From: Cercospora beticola
Taxonomy: Eukaryota; Ascomycota; Dothideomycetes; Mycosphaerellales; Mycosphaerellaceae
Reading direction: 5' to 3'
Length of the DNA stretch: 64,000 bases
Assembly: GCF_033473495.1 (NCBI RefSeq)
Contig: NC_088939.1
Span: 2,046,001-2,110,000 of the forward strand
Shown here: one piece after another, positions 31,984 through 41,712 of the stretch
How the letters are laid out: every line of letters starts with the position of its first letter
How positions within the stretch are numbered: the first letter of the stretch is position 1
Notes under the pieces: generated by a model
Told to the model about the DNA's origin: nothing
Databases searched by the model: none
What the model saw: only the letters and a program-made list of their open reading frames with translations
Position numbers and translations under genes: made by a program

Positions 31984-32262
31984 TCACGACGCGTCACGTG
32001 GGAGTGTCTCGAGATGTGCGACTGTGCTCTGGTCGCGCCGACGTGTGGATCTTGGTAGATTGGGGCGAAACGGAGTCCAAGACGACGAGAAGGCATCGGA
32101 TGGCGCATAGCGCACTGACGGCTGCCGCGTGAAGTTCTGGTCGGCCAAGATGCGGTCTAGCACAGTCGAGAATAGAGTGTCGCGGGCAGGTCGACGCGCT
32201 TGCGTGAGAGCATCGCGCAAGGAAGAGAAACGTATGGAGTCGAAGGACCGGGTTGAGGCCAT
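31984..32262 (-). CDS. Possible small protein (92 aa)
   Basis: A 92-codon frame starts at an ATG with A at position -3 (AATATGG) and encodes a Ser/Arg/Phe-rich hydrophilic protein beginning MASTRSFDSIRFSSLRDAL. No signal peptide, membrane helix or known domain is visible. It lies about 450 bp upstream of the secreted DUF7492-like gene on the same strand and could instead be part of that gene's long leader. No family recognised. Confidence 0.35.
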   Translation of the reverse strand: MASTRSFDSIRFSSLRDALTQARRPARDTLFSTVLDRILADQNFTRQPSVRYAPSDAFSSSWTPFRPNLPRSTRRRDQSTVAHLETLPRDAS

Positions 32263-32725
32263 ATTTTCAGCATCGCGAAGTGGTCAGTGTGCATCGTGGG
32301 CCAATGGAGGCAGTTGACGTTGCCGCTTGTGAAATGTCTTCTTTTCGTGTGTCGAACAATAGCACGCTTGGTTGTGTTTCACTTCGTAGATGTGTCGCGA
32401 ATTACCGCGCTGTGATTGGACGACGGCAGTCTTGCGCAAGCGCCGAAGCTTATTTCGGAAACGTGGACGCACAGACGAAATGTGTGCCCGCATACATATG
32501 TCGCCAGTATCGCCCATAGACTTGCTCAGGATATCAGTCCGGTACTCGACGTGATGCATCCGGAGATCCTGATTGATAGATACTGGTTGTTGTGAAGTCC
32601 CAAGTCTGGAGTCGTATGCACGCGAAGGCCTTGGCATGCTCTATGCACCACAGTCGACCATGAGCTGTGTGCGAAGCTGTCAAGCTCTGTGCAACGTTCC
32701 ATGGACACGCAACTTCCTCTCATGA
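32263..32725. other. Gap before the HET-domain gene
   Basis: No supported gene. This is the 3' flank of the HET-domain gene and the 5' flank of the small ORF ending at 31984. Confidence 0.4.
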
Positions 32726-34822
32726 TCACTGACTTCGAGCCGTAACCACTTGTCGTCTCGCCAGTCGAAGCATCTCATTTGGCACGAGAGCAGGTTCCCC
32801 CAGGAGGAGCATCTTGCCAACGATCCTGTACTCCCCGTAATCACTTTCATCTTTCGGTCGCAAGACCCATACTCTGAACATTTGACAACTCGTCCCAATA
32901 AGATCGGTCGGTATAGCCAGTCGGAGCTTGTCTGCCTCAATACCTTCCATAGTGCGTAGCATGATGCCGCTTGCGAGTGCATAGTCGTCCTTTGCGCAAG
33001 GGATACGTAGACAAAAGGCAGAAATGTAGTAAATTGACCTCGGATCCGTGAGCCATGTGAGGAAGAGCAGTACAATTTCAAATAGCGGGTGTTCCTTCCC
33101 AGTCTGCTTTGCGTTGCTTGCCAGGAGTTCCACCAACCGCTCTGCGTAAGGTCTCAGTGTTTCGTTCGATTCGAATCGATGGAACATGGCCTGGTTGTAT
33201 GATTCGTGCACCACTTCACGCTCCAACTGCTTCCAGAGCCGGACGATGAAGTCGAGACCACAGTTGCACGCCTGCGCGAGGAAGGTACGTCGAGGAGTGT
33301 CCCACAATGTATCATCGTACACCTGCATCGAGCGCGATAAGCCGTCTCGATATGTTGGAGGTGTAGTCGCAATAGGGTTTTCAGGGAAGATTTCGAAGGC
33401 CCACTGCACTTCCTTAGACGAGACCGACAGTGACGGGCTCTCAAAGAAGAGGAGGTCAAGTTCGATCGCTTTTGGTGTGACCGAGTGGATACCAGTAATT
33501 CCGTCGAGCACGAAGCTCGGGACGCTGAAGTCGAATTCGGCAACTTGTGCAGACAACCAGGATTCTTCGCCGTCTATCGTCAGCATCTTATCTCTCATGA
33601 GAGTCAAAGGACTCTTTTCGCCAGCAGACAAGGCTAGCGTGGTGATCATGAAGGCTACCTCCTCTCGTGTCAATTGCGCCTTGCCGGTGTAGTATAGAGC
33701 CAGACCGCTGAGATTGAGAGCAATCTGGATCAGGTCTGTGGTAAGAGTGGACCGGGTGTCGTTGATGACATACAGGCGGGCCATGATGCTGGATCTTTTA
33801 CTCCCTGCTCGGCGGTCGTGTCCATCTCCATGGCGCGAGATGCGATTGTCCGCGATGGACCAGCGAGAATCGCCTCTCAACTCTTCCGTGCTGTGGACTT
33901 CTTCTGTGGCGGTATGACCCGCGGCTATGGCGCGTATGAAAAGTAGTTGCAGCCACTTGATCTTGAACGTGCCGCGAGTCGGGTTTCGCACAACAAAAGT
34001 AGCACAATGAGCATAGAAGCTGCATCGCAGATCATTCCATGGCTCGTTGACCTCAAACTCGTGCCAGCACCAGGATCTTCCCCACCATCGTGATGCCTCG
34101 ACTTTGCGCCAGACACGAGTCAGGAGCGGTAAATCTGTATCTTTGACTGTATGACCAAGTCCTTGGACGCCCGAGACAATCTGGTCATGGTCGATACAGT
34201 TGACGATTGCCATTTCCTCATCCGAGAACATCACATCTTCGAGCAGAATGATAAGTTTGCGGCAACTCTTGTAGACGACATCCATCATGGCGATGCTGCC
34301 CTGCTTCTCGTTCTCGTTTGTCTGGTCGATGCATATGGCATCTACAAAGATGCATTCTCGTCTGTACGCCACGTTCCTCCCATCTTCGCTGTCCACTCCT
34401 CTCTCGTTCAGTATGGCATCAACGAAGGGCTTACTGAAAGGCCACGGCGAATGAGTGGTAGACCGATCATCTGGCCAGGCGTTGTCCTCGTGGCGCCAGC
34501 AGTAGCTCACAGCCAGGTATTGTCTCACAGGCTGGCCTGGCGCGAATGGGAAATTGCCATCGTCGCCTGCGCAGATTATCCTGAAAGGCGTGTCGTAGAT
34601 CTGGGCCGGTGTGCGGAGGCTGAAATGGGTTGCAAGCTCAGGAGCGATCCGAGTGAGGTTCTTTAGGATAAGAGAGGCTTCCTCCTGACTATGAGCAAGA
34701 GCAGTAACAGCTTTCCGAAAGAGGTCTTCTCTGTTTTGTTCGCTGGTCGTGATGAGCCAAATGTCAGTGGCAAGCTGCTGTGCTTCGAGAGTGGCCTGCT
34801 TGTTCTCGTCAGTAGAGGCCAT
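32726..34822 (-). CDS. Heterokaryon incompatibility (HET) domain protein (698 aa)
   Basis: A single-exon 698-codon gene with a clear ATG. The N-terminal region carries the HET-domain blocks: YLAVSYCWRHEDNAWPD (about residues 98-115), a central IFVDAICIDQTNENEKQ and a following block with SCRKLIILLEDV. HET-domain proteins act in non-self recognition and programmed death after fusion of unlike hyphae, often with an NLR-type partner. The C-terminal 400 residues are helical in appearance and match no domain I can name. No partner gene is next to it. Its proximity to a tRNA gene is probably coincidental. Confidence 0.85.
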   Translation of the reverse strand: MASTDENKQATLEAQQLATDIWLITTSEQNREDLFRKAVTALAHSQEEASLILKNLTRIAPELATHFSLRTPAQIYDTPFRIICAGDDGNFPFAPGQPVRQYLAVSYCWRHEDNAWPDDRSTTHSPWPFSKPFVDAILNERGVDSEDGRNVAYRRECIFVDAICIDQTNENEKQGSIAMMDVVYKSCRKLIILLEDVMFSDEEMAIVNCIDHDQIVSGVQGLGHTVKDTDLPLLTRVWRKVEASRWWGRSWCWHEFEVNEPWNDLRCSFYAHCATFVVRNPTRGTFKIKWLQLLFIRAIAAGHTATEEVHSTEELRGDSRWSIADNRISRHGDGHDRRAGSKRSSIMARLYVINDTRSTLTTDLIQIALNLSGLALYYTGKAQLTREEVAFMITTLALSAGEKSPLTLMRDKMLTIDGEESWLSAQVAEFDFSVPSFVLDGITGIHSVTPKAIELDLLFFESPSLSVSSKEVQWAFEIFPENPIATTPPTYRDGLSRSMQVYDDTLWDTPRRTFLAQACNCGLDFIVRLWKQLEREVVHESYNQAMFHRFESNETLRPYAERLVELLASNAKQTGKEHPLFEIVLLFLTWLTDPRSIYYISAFCLRIPCAKDDYALASGIMLRTMEGIEADKLRLAIPTDLIGTSCQMFRVWVLRPKDESDYGEYRIVGKMLLLGEPALVPNEMLRLARRQVVTARSQ

Positions 34823-35412
34823 CAGTACTTGCCTTCGCCGAGTGTTTTATCGTGGACGGAACAAGAAGCGCAGGAGGCTAGCATATTTCAGCTCATCCGA
34901 CCTCGCATAGGACGGTAGTGGAGAACGCAGGCCTGGCTAGCTTTGACGCGCGCCATCTCCAAGAGTTGCTCAAGAGCATCGCAGGGTCGCGATGAAGAGA
35001 CGTCTTGTCACAGCTTCGTTGTCGAATTTGTGAGTGTATGCTGTTTGATATCGCGCCGCGCAATGTGTTCGACTGGAGGGAAGGGGAGGTTGCGAGCGGA
35101 AATGGCAGCGGCGTCTCGGAGAGTTCGGAAGCCGGCCTCCGTTCCCGACTCCAGGTCCAAGTGGAGGGAAGAAGGATAACATCCTGCAACGGTGAGCCAA
35201 CAAAGATGAGAGTCGGTCTGTTGAGGTTGCATTTGCATTGGTCCTTCTCCAAAACGTACTGTTGTTGTTGTCCCAGAGTGTTTGAGTTGCGAGAGGCCCA
35301 GAAATCATCCCATAGTCAAACAATTGGGCCCCACCTTCGAAATTTCTGATTTTTGCTCATTTCGCAGGCGTCTTCTACAGTTTACCTCTTCCCATCTTCA
35401 TCAAACCAACCA
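34823..35412. other. Stretch between the HET gene and the tRNA
   Basis: It holds the HET gene promoter. Plus-strand frames begin at ATGs near 35005 and 35040, each meeting a GTGAGT/GTGAGC-type donor, so a small spliced transcript may run toward the tRNA. A TTTCGCAG acceptor-like site lies near 35367. I could not build a complete model. Confidence 0.35.
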
Positions 35413-35583
35413 GGCGAGGTGGCCGAGTGGTTATGGCGCTAGTTTCAGGCTCTGAAAAGAGTGCCGAAGTGTACATCCTACATTACTAGTGGGTAATTCG
35501 TAAGTTCATCATCACGATCAACTCTTCGAAATACGGCTTGCTAACGCAAGTACAGCGCGTGGGTTCGAGTCCCACCCTCGTCA
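35413..35583 (+). tRNA. tRNA-Leu(CAG) with an anticodon-loop intron and a second spliceosomal-type intron
   Basis: Acceptor arms GGCGAGG (35413-35419) and CCTCGTC (35576-35582) pair over seven positions with one G-U, followed by discriminator A. The D-arm, a TTCGAGT T-loop in a GTGGG/CCCAC stem, box A (TGGCCGAGTGG) and box B (GGTTCGAGTCC) are all present. The anticodon stem CTAGT (35439-35443) pairs perfectly with ACTAG (35485-35489) around loop TT-CAG-G-T once a 34-nt canonical intron (35450-35483) is removed. The variable region is then 69 nt, but it contains GTAAGT at 35500, TTGCTAAC near 35539 and TACAG ending at 35555. Removing these 56 nt leaves a 13-nt variable arm and an 81-nt class II tRNA. 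A run of six T at 35619-35624 may end Pol III transcription. Confidence 0.8.
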
Positions 35584-36101
35584 ACACCCTCTAGGGCGTC
35601 TAAGACGTCCAGACAATCTTTTTTGAGCTTTTTAGGGATGTTCTGGTCATGAGGTGAAGTCAGTACGACAGGTGAACGTGACTTTTTTTTTGGCAGTTCT
35701 GGGGCCTCAATAACGACAGTAGCGGCAGCGTATGACTTTAACAGAGCACCACATGCTACGATACGAGTTTGGAAGGCAAGGCAGGAACATGGCGGCGAGC
35801 AATGGTGAAAAGAGATGTTGGTCGTTCAGGTGAAGCCCATGCTCAGACAAAGGAATTTGCCTGTGATGGTCTGCAGCTCACTTCTTCAGCTATCCCGACG
35901 ATGGCAGCTGCCTGTCCTGTGTATCAGCAAAAGAGAAGCAGCGAAGCTATCCAACTTTTTGTCTGGCGATTCTGCAAGTCTTTCATCGTGAGGCAATGCC
36001 GTGATCAGAGGTATATACGGTTCTGTTCGGAATCGTGGGATTCGTCTCATCCTCGTTGTGCTTTAGCACTATCGTTGGAGGCTTCCCATTGATCGGGAGG
36101 A
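35584..36101. other. Downstream flank of the tRNA
   Basis: It includes the T-run terminator near 35619 and a second T-run near 35683-35691. The frame at 35769-36092 has no recognisable feature, so I make no gene call. Confidence 0.35.
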
Positions 36102-36399
36102 ATGCCACGTACATAGTAGATCGGAGCAGCTGCAAGCCAGTGTACTGGAACTATGAAGTAGTGACTTCTTGAAACATTGAAAATCAGAAGATCGCAAGCA
36201 CGTCTTCTTGCTCACCATCCACTGGCCGCACCGCACCGATGGCACACGGAAGATCTTCGACTCCACCGTATCGGAAGTAGCTCCTTTGCCAGCTCTTGCT
36301 GCATGCACAGCACATGCGCGAATCCTGATGGAAGCTGCCATCATCAATGGACTTCCGTATGTAGTATACTGCGGTCAGCCTGGTGGTACAATCGCGTAA
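36102..36399 (+). CDS. Possible small two-exon protein (72 aa)
   Basis: A strongly protein-like frame runs from an acceptor (ATCAG ending 36187) to a stop at 36397-36399, starting around KHVFLLTIHWPH and ending CGQPGGTIA. It lacks its own start. Joining to a short exon 36102-36108 (ATG CCA C) through a 79-nt intron with a GTACAT donor gives a 72-residue protein in frame. The donor is weak, so the first exon may be wrong and a longer 5' part may be missing. No family recognised. Confidence 0.3.
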
Positions 36400-37012
36400 T
36401 GGTGGTGTCCTGAAGTCCTTCATTTTGGTTGTTGCTGTGGAGGAGAGTCCGAGCTGCGCGCGGAAAGTTGACGAAGCTCGCCTGCTCGGCCAACCCCGAC
36501 AGCGTTCCACGACAGTTGCCAGGGCACGTTTGACCACAAATTTTCCCTTTCCTCCACTCCACTCCACCTCTCTTCGCATCCATCTCCATCGTAGCCACTC
36601 TCGGCGGCCTCGAGCAGAGGCTGGTCCAGCTGCTCGGCAATTTAGACCAGCCCCAAGCAATGCAGGTAGGCGACCAGGCGCTTATCGGTTCGCATGACCC
36701 AGCAGAACTCGCTCTTATCGGACTGGCTTGCCATGTCTTTTCTCTTCAATTTTCCTTTGTGCCGTGACTGACGGAAGTCTTTGTACTCACCCTCACCACT
36801 ATAGCTTGTACAGCACATACGAATCCCGCACGCTCGGGAACACTACGGTACTCCAGGCAGTTCATCGCGTCATCCCAGCATAGCTGCACGCAGCGGGGCA
36901 CATCACGAGGTGCATTGCATTCAGGAACAGGAAGAGAAGCTAGGCGGAGAAGTGAGACAGGCGCATCTCATATACCGCCTAGTGCCTCCGCCTCCGAGGC
37001 TGACCTACTGCC
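36400..37012. other. Promoter-side stretch of the MFS gene
   Basis: No supported gene. It should contain the MFS gene promoter and leader. Confidence 0.4.
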
Positions 37013-38767
37013 ATGGCGCTTTACGAGCGTCGCTCCTCCTTCGAGGACTTGAGTCGATGGCGAACACAATCTCCCACGGGATCCGAAAGACGAAAGCTTA
37101 CCTTCAATCCTGTCGGCGAATGGACAGACCCGGCTGTACAATATGATCCTCCGGTAGCAGCGGTCGAGGTCAGCAAGGGAAAGAGGATAGCACAGGTGGC
37201 TGTGGCTGTGGTATACTGCTTGTTCGCTGCCGGCATTGTCTTTGGCTTCGCGGCGATCAAGCCCGTGTTCATTGAAGAGGGGGTATACAAAGATCAGTGC
37301 ACAGAAGCCGAACTTCGGAAAGGTGATGGCGTATGCTATGGACAAGAAATCCGGCTGAACTTGATGTTCACGGTCGCCGCTGTGAGCACCAATGTTTGTG
37401 CTCTTCCAGTAGGGACAATTCTTGATCGATTTGGTCCACGCATCGCCAGTATCATTGGCTGTGTCTTCTTGTTTGTCGGAGCACTGTTCCTTGCATTTGC
37501 ATCAGACCTCTATCATGCATTCGACGCATATATCCCCGGTTACCTGTTCCTGGCTCTAGGAGGACCATTCGTGTTCATCTCGTCCTTCCAGCTCAGCAAT
37601 ACCTTCCCACAGCATTCGGGACTCATCCTTGCCCTCCTCACAGGCGCCTTCGACACGAGCAGCGCGGTCTTCCTTGTCTACCGCCTCCTCTTTCAACACA
37701 CGAATGGCTCGTTCAACACCAAGAGGTTCTTCCTCATGTACTTGGCTGTTCCGATCCTGATCCTGATCTCCCAGTTCACAATCATGCCAGGCAAGTCTTA
37801 CAAGACCGTCGGTGAACTTGTCGAGCAGGCAGAGGAGCCTGCCACAGCAGACACCCATGACTCCGACTCCGATATCTCCGACCACGAAACCCGTCTAGAT
37901 ATCCAAACGACCCGCCGCTCCAATCGCGAAGCCGCCGCAACAGAGATCGAAACACTCTTGGGCTCGAAGACAGCCGAACAGAAGACCCAGCAAGAAGAAG
38001 CCAAAGCCCGCACATCAGGCGTCTTCGGCGCAATGCACCACGCCACCGTCCTCGAACAAATCCTCTCTCCATGGTGGGTCCTCATCACGCTCTTCACCGT
38101 CCTGCAAATGCTGCGTATCAACTACTTCGTCGCCACGATCCGCACCCAGTACACCGAGATGTTCCATTCGCCCGCCAAAGCAATTCAGGTGAACAACTTC
38201 TTCGATGTTGCACTTCCTCTCGGCGGCGTGGTATCTGTGCCCTTCATCGGCTACGTCCTCGATCACACGTCAACTACATTCGTCCTCGGACTCCTCGTCA
38301 CTATCGCCACGACAATCGGAATCTTTGGTCTCATCCCGGACATGTGGGCGGCGTACGCGAACGTGATCCTATTCGTCATTTATCGACCTTTGTACTACAC
38401 CGCTGTCTCGGACTACAGTGCCAAAGTCTTTGGCTTCCAGACTTTTGGCAAGGTGTATGGTTTGATAATCTGTCTCGCCGGGCTTTGCAATTTTTCCCAA
38501 GCCGGGCTGGATGCTCTGACGCACGTGAAGTTTGGAAATGATCCACGGCCTGTGAACGCGATTCTTTTGGGTGCTGCGGCCCTTGTTGGTGTCGCTCTTG
38601 TGGGATATGTGGGTTGGCAGAGCGTGGTGTTGAGGAAAGAGGATGAAGAGGCGGAAGGGAGGAAGGCGGAAGAGGAAAGAGAGGGGTTGTTGCGAGGACG
38701 AAGGAGTGGAGATGCAAACGGCAATGGACATCAGAACGGCAATGGCGCTACTTATGGAGGTACTTGA
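37013..38767 (+). CDS. MFS transporter, FMP42/SLC43-like (584 aa)
   Basis: An intronless 584-codon gene starting MALYERRSSFEDL in a good context. A hydrophilic N-terminus (about 60 residues) precedes about 12 membrane segments. The first is IAQVAVAVVYCLFAAGIVFGF; others include LMFTVAAVSTNVCALPVG and the cytosolic loop motif DRFGPR after TM2-3, as in major facilitator proteins. A large charged central loop (about 265-335, with HDSDSDISDHETR) separates the two halves. The C-terminus is acidic, then Gly/Asn-rich. The layout matches the fungal FMP42 group, related to animal SLC43 amino-acid transporters; the substrate in fungi is not established. Its stop overlaps the end of a gene on the other strand. 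Confidence 0.85.
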   Translation: MALYERRSSFEDLSRWRTQSPTGSERRKLTFNPVGEWTDPAVQYDPPVAAVEVSKGKRIAQVAVAVVYCLFAAGIVFGFAAIKPVFIEEGVYKDQCTEAELRKGDGVCYGQEIRLNLMFTVAAVSTNVCALPVGTILDRFGPRIASIIGCVFLFVGALFLAFASDLYHAFDAYIPGYLFLALGGPFVFISSFQLSNTFPQHSGLILALLTGAFDTSSAVFLVYRLLFQHTNGSFNTKRFFLMYLAVPILILISQFTIMPGKSYKTVGELVEQAEEPATADTHDSDSDISDHETRLDIQTTRRSNREAAATEIETLLGSKTAEQKTQQEEAKARTSGVFGAMHHATVLEQILSPWWVLITLFTVLQMLRINYFVATIRTQYTEMFHSPAKAIQVNNFFDVALPLGGVVSVPFIGYVLDHTSTTFVLGLLVTIATTIGIFGLIPDMWAAYANVILFVIYRPLYYTAVSDYSAKVFGFQTFGKVYGLIICLAGLCNFSQAGLDALTHVKFGNDPRPVNAILLGAAALVGVALVGYVGWQSVVLRKEDEEAEGRKAEEEREGLLRGRRSGDANGNGHQNGNGATYGGT

Positions 38768-39174
38768 TCTTGAGAAGAGGAGGTAATTTGAGAGTTTGTT
38801 CGTATTGCCGGCATGTGTGGCGAGGTGGAGGCGGTTGCATTCATGGCAGGAAAAAAGCATGGCGCTGGTGGTGACTTCTTTACAATTTTTCTGTATATCG
38901 CAATCGCATTGTTCATATAATGTGCATAACGACTTCTGTACATCTTTTCTGCTTGCCACTTGTTCCAGTCTCGCAGCTTCGCAGCAAGGGTTCGGGCGAT
39001 CTTCGGCCAATTCTTAGGGTTTCTTCGAACTTTAGTCCTGGGACGACGACGACGTCGCCTTCTTGGCTCCGTACGTGTCCATGTCAAGGGTACAGTCTCC
39101 AGTCTAGTATGGCATAATGTTTGAGAAGCTATGGCTCATTTAGTCAAGCCAGTGTTGTACGACGTGAAACTCAT
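38752..39174 (-). CDS. Small basic protein, two exons, overlapping the MFS gene tail to tail (121 aa)
   Basis: Exon 1 is only 14 nt (39174-39161, MSFT plus two bases of a Ser codon); exon 2 is 39103-38752. The 57-nt intron (39160-39104) has a GTACAA donor, a CTTGACTAA branch region and an ATACTAG acceptor. The 121-residue product has an Arg run (residues 16-22), then an amphipathic stretch (PKNWPKIARTLAAKLRDWNK) rich in Trp, Lys and Tyr, and a Ser/Thr-rich tail. It could bind nucleic acid or localise to nucleus or mitochondrion; these are guesses from composition. Its last 16 bp overlap the end of the convergent MFS coding region. No family recognised. Confidence 0.4.
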
Positions 39175-39461
39175 CGAATTATGGGTTTTCTCGAAAATGC
39201 CAATATCTGAGAAGTTGACAGGGAGACTACCGTAGTGTCACCCACATCCTGACCTTCGATCAGCACAAAACAGCGAAAAGACGTCCGATGGACTACTCAA
39301 AGGACACAACCCCTCTGCAAGTGCTCATGGTGAACATCTACGAGCACAGCGTGAAGGCCGCAGTTACGGCACCGATTGATACCCAGCAAAGCTCCAGGCA
39401 CGTTGCACACATCGCGGTCCATTACTTTTGATTAGTTGCTATGTCGTCAAAGTGCTACATC

Positions 39462-41003
39462 CTAAGCCGCCTTCCACTCGTAATGGTGCTTTCCGATCGT
39501 TGGCAAGCCCTGCTCATCCTTCCCTTTGATATCAAACATATGTCGCCCAAAATAGTCCAGCTCGGCCTCCTGGAAGCTTGTTGGTAGATCTACACTCGTC
39601 ATCATCTTCAGATACTCCAGCGTTGAGCTCAGCGCCGGAACGACATGGTCGTTCTCCGTCGCGGCGAGGATAACTCTCTTGAGTGGGGCGAAGGTCTTCT
39701 TCAGATCGGCGGCGACAGAGGGGACAGAGAGAGGATTCATCTCTTCATGATTCGAGATGGAAGAGACAGAGGAGTAGGTCTTGTAGTGTGGAAGGAGGAG
39801 TTTGGAGGAGATATAGTCGGCTTGGATGATGCATCCTGCACGCCAGATCTGGATGAGAGAGTGGTAGTCGATGTTGAAGTGGTTCTCCTTGTCTGCTGTC
39901 GCGATGATGTTCATGCCCTGGCAGTAAGATGCAAGGCAAGCGCCGTAGGTCGCAAGGCGGAGGTCTTCAACGAACGCTTTCTTGTCCTTGATGGTTTTGA
40001 GAGGTTGAGGAGGGAAGTTCCCGCCAAATGTCTTGTTGACGACACGCCGTTGGTGCAGATCCGCCGATGCGAGACGGAGATAATGAGCAGTCGTCAGAGT
40101 CGGAGCGGGAATATGCAAGTCAACAGCTTGCGTGTTTGACCAGATGCCCGTTCCTTCTTCGCCACATACGTCTTGCACGACTTTGTCTTCTACAGTATCG
40201 AGCACGCGTTCGCCTTTCTCATTCTTGGTCTTGCAAATTTCCGCTCCGATGCGAACGAGGAATGTGCCTTGAAGCTCGCCATATTTGTTCCATTGGGCAA
40301 AGATATCGCCAATTTCATCTTGGGATAAGTCGAGGCCTTTGGTCATGAGGCTCCAAGTCTCGCAGATTGCGGACATCATGCCGTGCTCAATTCCATTGTG
40401 AATCATCTTGCAGTAGTGACCTGCACCACCAGTTCCAATACGAGCAACACATGGTGTTCCATCGGGAGCTTTGGCAGCAACCTTTTGTAGCAGTGGTAGG
40501 ACAATGTCAAAGGTGGATGTATCTGTGCCGGGACACATTGAAGGGCCTCGACGCGCAGCTTGGTAGCCTCCACTGACGCCGCAGCCCACGTAGCGGATGC
40601 CCTTGGGGGCGCTCTTGGCGATTCGACGCTCCGTATTCTGCCAGTTCTCATTGGCACAGTCGATGATGATATCGTCTTTTCGAAGGTAGGGCATCAATCC
40701 ATCGAGCACTGTGTCGCCAACATAACCGTGAGGCAAAGACCAAACGAAGACCTTCCTCTGATCTCCAAAAGCCTTGCACATTTCCTCATCACTCTGAGAC
40801 TTGGAGATCTTGTTGCCGACGTTGTCTTTCTTCGCTGCGTCCAAAACTTTGTCCATGGCTTCGTTGGAAGGATCTCGAAGGACGACATCACAGCCATGCT
40901 CAGCGAAGAGAAGAGCCATGCCGCCGCCCATGGCTCCGCAGCCGATCATGGCGAGCTTCTGAATTTCAGCATGTTGTCCGTTGATGCCGTTTGTGGACGT
41001 CAT
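39462..41003 (-). CDS. Divergent 6-phosphogluconate dehydrogenase-like protein (513 aa)
   Basis: A single-exon 513-codon gene. The N-terminal Rossmann domain has the dinucleotide motif IGCGAMGGGMAL (about residues 19-30). Signature blocks of the 6PGDH family follow: IIDCANENWQNTERR, GCGVSGGYQAARRGPSMCPG (about 140-160) and GAGHYCKMIHNGIEHGMM, which keeps the catalytic Lys and the Glu of HNGIE. The all-alpha C-terminal domain is recognisable (QGTFLVRI, QDVCGEEGTGIWSNTQAVDL). Canonical 6PGDH oxidises and decarboxylates 6-phosphogluconate to ribulose 5-phosphate with NADP. This protein differs at several near-invariant sites, for example MCPG where MPGG is usual, so it is probably a paralog with an altered or unknown substrate. 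Confidence 0.85.
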   Translation of the reverse strand: MTSTNGINGQHAEIQKLAMIGCGAMGGGMALLFAEHGCDVVLRDPSNEAMDKVLDAAKKDNVGNKISKSQSDEEMCKAFGDQRKVFVWSLPHGYVGDTVLDGLMPYLRKDDIIIDCANENWQNTERRIAKSAPKGIRYVGCGVSGGYQAARRGPSMCPGTDTSTFDIVLPLLQKVAAKAPDGTPCVARIGTGGAGHYCKMIHNGIEHGMMSAICETWSLMTKGLDLSQDEIGDIFAQWNKYGELQGTFLVRIGAEICKTKNEKGERVLDTVEDKVVQDVCGEEGTGIWSNTQAVDLHIPAPTLTTAHYLRLASADLHQRRVVNKTFGGNFPPQPLKTIKDKKAFVEDLRLATYGACLASYCQGMNIIATADKENHFNIDYHSLIQIWRAGCIIQADYISSKLLLPHYKTYSSVSSISNHEEMNPLSVPSVAADLKKTFAPLKRVILAATENDHVVPALSSTLEYLKMMTSVDLPTSFQEAELDYFGRHMFDIKGKDEQGLPTIGKHHYEWKAA

Positions 41004-41712
41004 GTCGATGTTGCCAGAGTTAGTGTCAGGCTAGAGGTATGTCGTGATTGAATTGAGGATTTCGGCGGGAAGGTCAACGTTGTAGGGAATCTTGAACAAC
41101 CTTTCATCTCGAATAAGCAGTCCAGACTATGATGCAGTGTTACCTACCCAAGCTCCGTCAAGCTTCGCACATGCATTGTGGATCATCGTGATGTCAAGCG
41201 GCAAGCGCGTCCGTAAATCCACGGAACAACCGCGGATGCACGTGATGCACTCCAGCTCTCAGTCCCGCGATAGTTGATTATGCTGAGAAGGCCACAGATC
41301 TGGGCCGAGTGTGCAGCTCTGAGCTCTGAGGTCTGGCTGCAGCTCGGAAGTCACCGCATGCTATCATCGATCGGAGCTGCAGCACGATCTGTTGACGTCT
41401 CTGGAGAAGTCCAGTCCAGCTGTCGCTCCTCTAGAGCACAAGGGCCTGCAGCAAGCGTCTTCCGTGTAGAGACAGCGCCGGATGGTCGACTCGTTTCCAG
41501 GGCCCAGTAGGTTTCAATGAAGGGTCGTAGACTTGGACGCCTCCGCGTCGTGGTTCTGAATGGGATTGCTGGGACTTCGGTCTTCGCACACCTGCAAACA
41601 TTAGCTGCCGCTCCCCAAGAATCTGATCTGTAGTAGAACACACTCTCTGAACCCACAATGCCTTGCAAGACGGCTGGAAAAGAAGAGAAACATGATGCAT
41701 TGTCGGGTATCT
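41004..41712. other. Gap between pex2 and the 6PGDH-like gene
   Basis: It holds the promoter of the 6PGDH-like gene and the 3' flank of pex2, both on the minus strand. No supported gene; the longest frame here lacks an ATG. Confidence 0.4.
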
